DNA of 64,000 bases, taken from positions 248,001 to 312,000 of the forward strand of contig VXAZ01010513.1 in NCBI GenBank assembly GCA_013399875.1. Direction: 5' to 3'. The DNA comes from Gymnorhina tibicen (lineage: Eukaryota; Chordata; Aves; Passeriformes; Artamidae). Of the stretch, positions 12,901-24,900 are shown in pieces; position 1 is the first letter of the stretch, and each line of letters starts with the position of its first letter. The translations under genes were made by a program, and so were the position numbers. The notes beneath the pieces were generated by a model, which worked only from the letters and a program-made list of their open reading frames with translations, was not told the DNA's origin and did not search any database.

Positions 12901-15900
12901 ATAACTTTTGTACTGTTACCCTAACAGAACTGTCAGTCTCCTCTTTCTGTAGCTTACTTGGTTGTACCTCAGTGAGAGCAAAGGTTTTACCCATCACAGT
13001 CACTCTTAAGATATCTGTCCTCTCAATTTATTTTCATCCATGTACACCTAATACTAAAATTTAGGGTCTCATTTACTCCCCCAATCCCTTAAATTTATTC
13101 TGATATAATATTGGGCAAAGCCCACTATTGTATTTTAAAGAGGAAAGACAGTGAGTTGGTTTGCACTTAAGGATTCAGACTCTTCCTGATCTCTGAACAA
13201 TAGTTGAGACCTTGACACAGGGAGAAACAAGGTTTGCAAGATTCATCTTCTGAAGTCTAGTGAGTGTATGAATTTGTATCCTTAAAACTGGTCCTCTCAA
13301 ATGCTTTGAAGAACATGCTACCTGCCTTACACAGGTGATTCTGTAGGTCAAGCAGCACATTAGTTATTTGCCATAGCAAATGGAGGTGTCACAGGGCTGT
13401 TATAGCTCTGAGGCTTAAAATTTGTTAGGAGAAACTGACGGTTGAATCACATGTTGATGAGAACAGCAAACACTGAGTTATTCTATTCTTTATTATATTA
13501 AAAAAATAATACTCCACCCACTATTTGTAGTCTTACTACTAATGTTGTAATTATCCATAAAGACAATGAAATATAAAAATTCTAAAAAATAAAGAAAGAA
13601 TTGTTTGTAGAAATAAAAGGAGGGTGAAGGAGAATCTCCATCCTTTTATCAGGTGCAGTGACCAAGTATGAAGGAAATCCTGAGGCACGTGATGTCTTCT
13701 TTGCCTCAGTCTTTAATAGTAAGATCCATCATTCTTCAGCCCTCATGGGCTGGAATGAAGCCCCCATAATCCAAGGGGAAATGGTCAGTGATGTGCTACA
13801 CCACTTAATCACACACAAGTCCATGGAGCTGGATGGGATCGACCCAAGGATACTGAGGGAGCTCTTGAAGGTGATCACTGAGCCGCTTTAAATCATTTAC
13901 CAGCAGCCCTGGTCAAATGGAGGGGGCCCAGGTGACTGGAATTGAGCCAATATGACACCCATCTAAAGAAGGATCGGAAAGAGAATGTGGGGAACTACAG
14001 GCCTGTCAGCCTGACCTCAGCTCCAGGGAGGCTCATGGGGCAGATCATCCTTAGTGCCATAACATGCCAGGTGCGGGACAACCAGGTGGTCAGGTCCAGC
14101 CAACATAGGTTTAAGAAAGGCAGGTCCTGCCTGAATAGTTTGACTTACTCATACTATTCACCTACGCTCTAACAGATAAACCTTTACCGGTTGGGTGTTA
14201 GTCAAACTACAGACTGCCTATGGATTGTTCCTTGCTTTTAAAAAGTGAATAAGGACTGATTTTTGAATATCCCTAGATAAATGTCTCCAAAAAATATATT
14301 GTGCTCTTAAGGTTCTGATTAAACAGTTTTTGGAAGGAGCTGGGCCTACTGTATTACACAAACCATCTTAGGTAGAAAGGCTAGGGTATATTTCAGGAGG
14401 ATGGAATCCAATCTAATGCTCATGTGGTCGCCATGCGTGATTCCACACGTTCCTTTCCTGCGTTCCTCTGGCTGCTGATCTGGAAAATGCTGGTAGCTCA
14501 AGAGTTTAAGCAAAGAACCAGTGGGAGCTATATGAATTTTTAAAATTAGCCCTAGCTGCTGGAAGAGAGCATTTATTGAATAAACTTTAATCTGCTTTAG
14601 GCAAGCCATCAATTATTTGATTGCCCCTGCTAGTTGTTCAAAGTAATTTTGTGTGTAAGGTAGAATGTGTTACTCATCTACTCTAATATTACATTTGCAG
14701 AGTTAGTCTGTAAATTCACAGTGGACTATTAAGTGCATTTGGCAGTCGATTGAGCTTTCCACACATGCAAAATAGTCAAAGCCATAGAACTTGAGTTCCA
14801 ATGAAATCAGATCTTCAACTTGGATGTGCAGTAAGCACACTTGCCAGAAGGGCGTGGGACCTTCTGGCTCTTTTTTTGGTTGACTGAAAGACAGAGTCTA
14901 TCATACACAATGCCCTACCTTTTCCACCAAGAGAAACCTCCAGTTTCATAGTTTTTGGGGAGACTGAACCTATGTTTCCTCCTTTGAAGAAAAGTGAAAA
15001 TTAGGAGGGAAAAGTAAAATATCGCACTAGTAATACTTTGAAAAAATGTCTAAAGTTAACTGCATGTCGACTTTATTAGTTCTCCAAACCTACTTTGATC
15101 AAGGGAATTGGGAGTGTTGCTGTTTTCGGCCCTTTTTAAGCTCAGGAGACAGTCTATGGCTTTTCAAGACCAGAGACATGAAGAAATTTGAAGTCTCTGT
15201 TGAGAATTAGCAATTGTGTATCTTCATATCTAGGCTGTTGGTTTGATGGTATTCCAGCTTATACTTAACATCAGGAGCTGTTTTGGAACTTCATGCTTTG
15301 ATGGTTTGCAGTTACAGCTTAAAGAGATTTAGTTATATTCCACTTTTTAAAAAAAAATGTATAAATTAGTTTTTCTAATTTTGCAAATTAGATAAAAATG
15401 ACAATGTATCAGACAGGACAAACAGAAATTTAGAGCTGTTACATGTTAGGAAAATTTTGTACCAGTTTTCAGACAAACCATTTTAAGCCACAAATAATTG
15501 ATTTGGATGGGTTCACAAACTGAGAATGACACAGTTGGTTTTTTGGGAGATGTTTTTTTGGAGTTTGTGGGTTCGTTTTGGGGGGTTTTTTTGGTTCTCT
15601 GTTGCAAGTGGATCTGATTGCAGTACAGAATTTTCATGGAAATCAGTAGGCTACTTGAAATGTTATTAGCAGAAGAAGCTTCCGTTACAGCAGATCCCAT
15701 GGACCATTTGCCTACTCGGTATAATAGGTTTGGGGAAGGTCTGGTCAAACACTTGCCTGAAATTCTGTGTGCCAGCTGGTGGTAGAAATAGAGGATGTGC
15801 AAAATGACTCTGAGCCCCTGTATCTGGAGGTTCCCATCCTGCTTTCTGTGTCTTCTGTGCTGCTTATCCAATATTTAAATTTAAAAAAAAAAGATCCAAA

Positions 15901-18900
15901 CTGAAGCCAGGGTGGTCTAACATCAGACATCATACATAGATTTCAGATGCTTTTGTTGTAACATTTCAGATACAATGTTGCACTTTAAAAATTCCTTCAT
16001 ATTTGTTATCTTGAATTGTGTCCCAGCTAGATGTAGTCTGAAAGTCTTTGACTTCAGATGCTGCTCTTATGGCAGCTGCACAAACAATTGGCATTGTATA
16101 AAGAGCTTGTTTTACTTCAGTAGTGTTTATAAATGGTCTCTTGTTTCTTTGAGTAGATAATAAGCAGAGCTGTTCTTTCAGAATGTATTTTGTGTATTTT
16201 GCAGTAAATGGGTCTGCTATGCTTAGTAAAGTTAAATGTAAGCAAATATATAAAGAATAAATTCCAAAGCCTTGATGGGTAAAAGAAGGACTAGTGGTAA
16301 CTGCCTTGAATTTTGTAAATAAAAAGGCTTCGGGTTTAGAAAGTGTTCATAATACCTAAGATGCTAAATTGCTATGTTCTGATAATGGTTTATTTTTGAA
16401 AGATAATAAGCAGGCTCTAATTCAGTAACTTATGCTTGGACAAGTAAAAGAAAATGAAGGATATCAGTTTTATTGAACTTCACTGTGGATTAAGGGATTT
16501 ATAGAGCCTCCAGCAGATATGAGTAACTCATTCAGTATCTTGGGAAGAAAAGATCAACTATACTTGACTTTCATGATGGTAAACTACCAGTATTAGACCA
16601 ACAGTACCTGGAGCATTGTGTGATTTATGAAAATACTTTTCAAGGACTAGTACTGTTAGAAAAGCTACAGCTTGTCTAAGACAAGACATCTATGAAAAAA
16701 AATTTCTTTTTAAGAGGATGAGGTGGGGGGAATAGGTGGAAGGGTGAGTTTTTGGGTTTGTTTTTTTTTTTTTAATTCTAGTGAAATTTCAAAGCCACTG
16801 GCTTCCTCTGTTCTCCTAGATATTTATTTCCTATTCTTTACCTATATGACCCAAAATGACTTTCTTTAGCAAATAGAGGCTAGCAGGATAATGGTGGTAT
16901 ATAAAACCTAAGTAATAATGTAGTTTTAGTAAGTAGAAAGGCCTCTTTGCTATCTGAATCATGGAATAATATGGAGTCTTGAAAAGTGCAAGTATAAAAT
17001 GCATTGGTTTTGTTTAATTTTTGTTTTTAAAAAGGTCATCTTCATTACATTCTGCCTTGCCAAAGTCATTCCGTGATCTTGTAATGGAAGAAGAAAAATG
17101 TATGAGTGTGACTAATTCACCTGGTACTGGTATTAAAAGATATGGATATAAAGGATCTGAGGATTCATCAGTCCAAAACACCCTAAGGTAAGAATACATT
17201 TTTTTCTAGTTGGTCAACCATTATACAAGAAGCACAGTGATTTGCTAAATTCTGCTGAAATAAGAAAGAATAAAATTGTCATTTAAAAAAAGATTCCTGT
17301 AAGCATTCTTCTGATTATTCTGTTAATAAGATTTTATGAATGAAATACTCCTAAGAATAGTGTCATGGTTTGACGCTGGCCCAATGCCAGGCACCTCCGA
17401 GAGCCGCTCGCTCACCCTCCCCTACCACAGCTGGGCAGAGGAGGGAAAAGGGAAAAAAAAATTAAGGAACGTGACAAATGGACTGGGAGAAGGGCCCTCT
17501 CTCTCTACCAAGTCTTCCGCTGGATCACAGCCTCCTCCAGGCACCCACCTGCTCCGGCACGGGCACCTCCCCCACGGGCTGCGGGTGGATCTTTGCATTC
17601 CCCATGGATCCCCATGGGCTGTGGGTGGATCTCTGCATTCCCCGTGGATCCCCATGGGCTGCAGGGGCACAGCTGCTTCACCATGGTCTGCACCACGGCC
17701 TGCAGAGGAACCTCGGCTCCAGTGCCTGGAGCACCTCCTCCCCCTCCTTCTCCAAGGACCTTGGTGTTGCCATGTTGTTTTCCCTCACATGTCCTCACCT
17801 CCTCCTCTTCTCTGACTAGAATCCCAAAATCTTGTGACTTTGATTTTCTTCTTAAATATGTCATCACAGAGGTGTTACCAACCTCTCTCATTGGCCCAGT
17901 TCTGGCCAGCAGCATGTCCATCTTCAGAGCCATCAGCCATTGGCTCTGCTGGATGTGGTGGGAAGCTTCCAGCAGCTTCTCACAGGAGCCAGCTTTTTGG
18001 CCCCCCTGCTAAAACCAAAACCAGGCCATGCCAAACCAATACATGAATAGGAAGCTTAAAGACTTTGTTTCAGGTTCGAAGTGTTTGTATCCATAGAGAT
18101 GGATATGTGTGTGTATATATATATATGTATGAAAAAAACCTTCAGGCTTCAAACAAAATATGTCTGTATGTGTTTGTCTGCACACTGATGTATATATAAA
18201 ATGATAAACCGGTATTTTCTAACCTCTGTAGAAATTAGGTATTCATGAGCATTCGGATGTGGCATTCATGAAACATTTTGCTAAGGAGTATTTGTTTGTA
18301 ACCACTGAGTGGATAAAATCAGTTTATTCAAACACAGTTCTGGCATTTCCTAATCTGAGTTTTCTTACAAGATGACTTAATTGTTTAAGTGCAGTTTTTC
18401 ATGGTTTAAGAGAGCTTACAGAAATATTGTTGCACTGGTTATGTCTGTGTATTATAATTACTGTGGGACTACAGTTCTAAGGACAAAAATAAGGCACATG
18501 TGAATTATATTTCTAGTTACTAGACAATACTGCTCTTTGGTCAAAACATCTTAGCAATGCATCCTCTTGCTACCTCCAATAAAATCACTGTTTTGGTTTA
18601 AAATAACTGCCTAATGCGAGGTAAGAAATCTCAGCCTTATTCCTGAAGGTCCGTGTGACTGAGCTGCCCACCCACCTGCATCTCTTCCCCCTATCATCAG
18701 TAACTTTGAATGTTAGTAATTTCAAATATATTTACAAAACAGAGAGCCTGAAAATCTTACCATTTCCCACCTACTATCCGGAAGCACTGCAGGCTGGCTG
18801 ACCCAGAGTGTTAGGGAAGCCAAGTGTGACAGCAGGACTGGCTGGGTAGTGACTTCCCTGGCAAAGGCACAGCCCCAGTGTGCCAGAGGGAGGGGAGCAG

Positions 18901-21900
18901 GGCTCACCTGTGACAGAAACCAGGTTGAGCCACAGTCAGTGAGCACAGACAGGTGCACTGGGATCAGGCAAGGTTGAAGTCAAACCTGCAAGTCAAGTCA
19001 GGCTCAGGAACAGCAAAGCTGGGCTTGCCCATAGCTGTAGCATAGCTCAAGAAAGGCCTGAGGGACTGAGCTTAAATGCAGCTCTTGAGTAAAGAGGGGG
19101 AGCTTCTGTAATCCTTCACAGGACTCTTCTTACAACTCAACTTTAGAGCAGCCTGACTCAAGTTTATGCAGCTGCGGTGAGGAAGAAGTTTGCATAGTTG
19201 TTGGTGCACGGGGAGCTGTGTCATTATCTGGCTGTTTTTCTTATGAACTCCTGTTCTATTCTCTTCCAATAACTGATTTCTCTGTGGGGAAAAGAAGGTT
19301 CTGCTGGGCCTTGCTTTTGGTTGATCAGCTTGTATAAAAACTGGTGTTTCCCTAGGACAGAAGTAGTACATGTTTTACTGCTAGATAAAGAACAAAATGA
19401 GGGTAGAAATGTAGGAACATTGTGCGTGGGATAGTGTCTGAGGAGAGAGGTAGGTGGCATTTGGAGTGTGTGTGATGGGGAGGCATTCTTCAGGAACAGA
19501 GTGATAAAACTGAAGTTACTGTAGTGATAGAGGTGTAGGGACATGAAACACAAATCTGCAGAAGAACAGGTATTGTTCGTTCTGTTGCTAGCACAATAAT
19601 AAAACTTTTCATCTTATGGGAGATGCCAAGGGCTGGTGATAAGAGAATTTGCACTGGATGCTATTAATGGCTTTGTCACAACAGCTCTGTAATCTTCATA
19701 AAGTCATTTCGTTTCCTTTTGCATTGCTCTGTCTTGTCTGCACAGTCTGGCCAGTCTGCACGCTCTCAAAGTGGATTATTTGAGTTGAATCCAGGTCTAA
19801 TACATTAACTGTCTGAAGATGATACATTAAGCTAGTGAAAGCCTAGTAGATGGCTAAATTGGCTACCATCACTTTGAAAAGAAGGCCCTTCCAAAGCTAT
19901 TTCAGGTTGTTTTTAAATTGTCTGAAGATGCTTATTTCTCTCTATTAGGTGTAAAGAGCCTAGGTGACTAGTTCCTCCATCTGAAACTTAGGAGGTGAGT
20001 TTCTAGTTTGAGGTTATTTAATTTTTTGACTGTACAGTTCTGTCACAGTGGGCTCTGATTTTTACCTTTGGCTTTCAAGGGCTATTTCTGGGAAGACTGA
20101 TTATCCACACCCTTACCCCTTCCCTTTTAAGGGAGGGAAACTACACAAGCTTAGAGCATAAGCAATCCGCACCTGTTGATGTCAGACTTGGTGATGGGAC
20201 ACTGAAGATAGTTGCATGGCTTAATGTTCCTGCTTTGTCTTTCTCCTTTGTATAAGCTGTGCACTAATTAAACTGACAATTTTGTTAGGTCTCTGGATGA
20301 GGGTGTTTTGGATGGTGATGTAAGCATTCTTCTATGTACTGTCACATTCTTTTGCAATACAGAAACGTTTTTAGGTAAACCATGTCATGAATTGTGGTGA
20401 TTTGAACTGCATTAATCTAGAGGCAGATCATCCCAAGAGCTGGGGTACGTGGATGTGGCTGTGTTGTTTCCAGGGGCACCTCAGCCTTGGAAGTTGTGCA
20501 TGTGTACACTGTGCATGTGTAGCTCATAGTCTGAGCTAAAAACATAGGCCTGACATGACTTAACTTAGTTGTGGCAGCCTGAGTTGTCTTCACTGTGTTA
20601 CTCCAGGGAGCAGTGAAGAGCCTTAGTGGAAACAAGTATTTGCGGCTTTGTGTGGGAATGGCCTAGTTCTGTCATGGCTAATAATGAGCTAATAAGTAGC
20701 ACATGACTCAAACAGTATAGCAAAACCCAGGAGGTTCTGCAGGAGACCAGGCTTTGTGTTCTTTTCCTGAGAGCAGTTATTAGATCAGGGAGCCACCAAA
20801 CCTGACCTGGCTTCTCATGAACAAATACTCAAGAAACACTAGGGACTTGAGGGCTGGGACATTTTGGTGACTGCACAAGAGTCATGGCAAGTTCAGCCAA
20901 CTGAGTTAATCAGGTTGGTCCAGTACTGATGATAGTTGGCTGGTTTATTTCCATGCAGAACCATTTATGTCTCTCCATCAGTCTTAATTTCCAAGACTTC
21001 CAGGTTTCCAAGTTCTATATTTTTGAGGCTTTTTTTCCATTTTTCTTTATATGCTAGCTTCACATTTCCTGTGTATTCCATTTCTCCTAGTCATTTTGAT
21101 GCCAGCTGAGGAATTAATTTAGCATGTTGAAATATCTGCAGTTGATTTAATATCTGGAATGAGTGTCTTGTTAGCAAGAAACACAGATGTACATATGTAC
21201 AAACATCTTCAAAATACCTGGATTGCTTCCTACATTTTAAAGCCCTATTGGCTTTAAATGAGGGAGATGATACAGGTATTTACTTATCTTTTAATTGATC
21301 ACTAGAGTATGCTGTGATGCTAGAACTATTAATTTCAGTTTTGGGAAATTCCTGTTGAGGTGATTTTTTTGGGTTTTTTTTGGGTTTTTTGGCTTGTTTG
21401 TATAGAATGCATCGGGTTTGTTAAGTGTAACAATCTAGTTGGGTTCATTTGTAGTAGTGATGTGAGCTCTTAGGTTTGGGAGTGGAAAGGAGAGTGTAGC
21501 TGTCAAATCAATTATTGTCAAATGTGCTGGAAGGTGAGTATTATTAAAGCAGGTGGAAAAAGTTAAAATTGAGAGATAACATTAGTATAAAAGCACAGAA
21601 GGCTGCCTCTTCTTCCTTTTCTTTGGTTCTTTTCTGCTTTTTAATGTTGTTATCTTTAAGTGCAGCAAAAGCTGGAAGCTAATTTATTGTAGAATGGTTT
21701 GGGTTGGAAGGGACCTTAAAGATCATCTCATTCCAATCCTCCTTCCAGGGGCGGGGACACCTACCACTGGACCAGGTTTCTCAGAGCTCCATCCAGCCTG
21801 GCCTTGAACACTTGCAGGGATGAGGCATCCACAGCTTACCTGGGCAACCTGTTCCAGTCCCTCACCAACTTCACAGTGAAGAAGTTCCTAAATATCTAAT

Positions 21901-24900
21901 CTAAACCTGCTCTCTTTCAGTTTGAAGCCTTGTCCTGTCATTACATGTGCTTGTAAAAAGGCCCTCTCCATCTTTCTTGCAGGCTCCCTTCATGTATTGG
22001 AAGGCAGCAGTTAAGTCACTCTGAAGCCTTCTCTTTTCCAGGCTCAACAAACCCAATTCTCTCAGCTTTTTCCTGGGTGGAGAGGTGCTCCCTACCTCTA
22101 ATCATCTTGGTTGCCTCCTCTGGACTTGCTGCAAGGTCCATGTCTTTTTTTTGTGCTGAGTACCCCAGAGCTGGATGCAGCTAAAAAATACTGCCCCACT
22201 TTGAAATCAGAATAATTTTGATTCTGTAGTTTAGCCTCCCACTGAAAGTAAGTCAAACTAGATCATGTTACTCAGGACCTGGTCTAGTTGAGTTGTGACT
22301 GCTTCCCAGTGTGAAGATACCCCTTGGGCAACATGTTTCAGTGGATAATCATCTCCATATGGGATTTTTATTTTTCCTTTTATCTGTCTGGGATTTACTG
22401 TTTTGCCTCTTGTGTATGTTGCCTCTGTTCTGTCATTGTGCACCTCTGAGAAGATTCTTGCTTCATCTTTTCTCTATCCTGCAGTTAGGTAGTTTAAGAC
22501 AGCGATGAGATCTCCCTTTAGGATTAACACAGCACACATTCTTCCTAATCCTGGTCTTGTTCCAACCTGACATCATTCTTGTACTGAGGAGCCCAAAATT
22601 GAGAATGATACTCTGTATGTAGATGAAGAAATAACAGCATAGAGGGGAAGAATCTCTTCCTCTGCCTGCCTTGCTACAGAATTGCTAGCACAGCCCAGAA
22701 TGCAGTTGGCTGTCTCTGCTGCAGAGGCACTTGCTGGTAACATCTTCCACTTGTTGCCAGCCAGGACTCTACAGGTTCTGCTTTCTAGCCAGTCCTGGCC
22801 TGTACTACTTCTGTTGGGGCTGTTCTCTTCCAAATACAGGACTTTGCCCTGCTCTTAAAAATTCATTGGTTCTCAGTTGCCCTTTTCTCCAGCCTGTTGA
22901 GGGCTTCTGAAAGGCAGCCTGTCATCCAGAATGTGCACTGTCCCCAACCTCTCCACATCTGGCTGTGGCCTGCTGAGGGTCTGTTCTGTTCTACCAAAGA
23001 TGTTTAACAGGATTGGTTCCAGTATCAGTCCCTGAGGACCCCCACTAGTACTTGGTTTCCAGTTGGACTTCGTACAGCTAATCCATTTCCAGACCTTTTT
23101 CCACCCATCTCATAGTCCATTTACTCAGTCCATAGTTTTCAGACTGAGTACAAGGATACATGACCTGGCAATGTGCATTGTTTGTTTTGTGGGGAAAATT
23201 ATGTTTTGTGACAAAAAGCTCAACACAATTAATTTAAATGCATTTTTGATGATGGATGTTGAATTTCAGATTTTTTGAGATCTTGCCCTTACCACTTAGT
23301 GGTAGGAATCATGTTTTTTGTTATCCTTGGAATTGTGTTCTGGGGAAAATATTTCAGACAGAGAACTTGGTAGTTACTGGAATTCTCTTAACTTTCTATA
23401 GATTTTTTTCTGTTTTATCCAAGAGCTTGTGGTCACTTACAAAAGATTACCAAAGCCTTAAAGAAAATTGAGAGTGATTTATTGAAACAGCAACACCCTT
23501 AGAGTTGTTTGCAGTACCATAGAATAATTAAAAAAATGTTTGCCAGCATGTATGCTGTAGCACTTTTTTAGGGTTCTGGAAATTGCTAAACTATCCTGTC
23601 AAAGATAGCTATTAAATCATGAGAATAGGACCCTTTCTTCCTACAGGTGTAGGATTTTTTTGACAAATATACTTGTCTCTTAAGGAATACAGTATAACAA
23701 ATGTGACTTTTTTTTGTTGAGAGCTGAACATTTTGCAACTGAATAAAATATCTTCCTGTCGGGAACTCTATAAATATTTCAAGATTTTTTTTTCTATTCT
23801 GTTAATTCTAGTTTTATGCTGTTCTTGTGAATGTGGGAGGTGGTTACAGGATATGTACTGAAAGTCCTTAATTTCTGGGCTTGCACTCAAAGAATTTACT
23901 CTAGTTCTATTGTAGCACTGGCTCTTTTGCATGAAGCACTTAATTTGGATACAGGACAGTTGGATTCTTTGTCTTGAATTTTTTGTTCTTTCATATTAAT
24001 TGCAAACTTTTATAGGTAGTGCTTTAGTGCATAACTCAGTTGTCTAATTTACATGTCAAACAGCAAAAAAGCTTATTTTTTTTTAATAAACAACTGAAAA
24101 TGAAACTTTTTTTCAAGTCCTCAAATGTTAGGAAATGCCAGAATTAATGCCCAAGATGAAACTCCATTAGGGTCTGGTAGTTAGAAATGAGAATCAGTGT
24201 CTTTTTCAGTCACAGTATCAATTTAAAAACAAATTCAACATTACATCCTAATGCCTTTCCTCTGGAAAAACCCTACACATTTGTTATAATTGCCTACTGT
24301 AAGTTTGTATTTCACAATATGATGTAGGAGAATGCTCTTCCAGTGACTTTTACTTCCCTTTCCTACCTCTCTCCAGGTGCACCACTAGGAGTAACCCAGG
24401 TGTGGAAGATCATGTTTTGGATTCTCCACAGCTGGAGAGTCATAAGTAAGTTTGGCAGTGGCTTAGATTCTGGAATTTCTTTACTGTGTGTTGTGCTGAC
24501 CTTGATGTTGCCTCAATGTCATTTGGGCTTTTTTTTTTGCAGTCCTTGGTCAGCAGCATCACCAACCAGCTCTCCTGTGATAGCACCTGTCATGTTTTCA
24601 GCTATTGTAGAGGAAGAGCTCCAGCAAGAAGCTGCTCTTATTAGGAGCAGGGAAAAACCTTTGGCATTGATCCAGGTAAAGTGCTAAGTTACTGCTGCTC
24701 TAAAGTATCACAAGGCATTTCCAATAGCTCTTTCAGAGATCGATTATTAGTATTAATGATGTATTCATGCATCTCATTTACATAATGATATTAAATATCA
24801 TTTGATTATAACTTCACATTGCTGTTTGATAAGGTAGGCCTGTTAAAGTCAAAATGGCTGAGTCCATGATAAATGTATTTGCAGCATCAGTGAATGATTG

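Larger units (their letters stand above)
17188..24376 (+). other. IBTK 7.2 kb intron, repeat-rich
   Basis: Largest intron in the window. It holds the solo LTR (17361-18043), a GC-richer unclassified block (about 18640-19080), and two antisense CR1 copies (21691-22200 and about 22255-23130). The stretches 19100-21690 and 23150-24376 show no recognised element. Confidence 0.65.

Noticed and set aside
15446..15933. Overlapping 141- and 62-codon minus-strand frames
   Set aside because: Low-complexity Lys/Thr/Pro stretch over T-rich sequence, no known family, inside an IBTK intron.
17336..18046. Overlapping open frames of up to 159 codons on both strands
   Set aside because: They lie in the GC-rich solo LTR, where stop codons are rare by composition. 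They read in several frames at once and match no protein.
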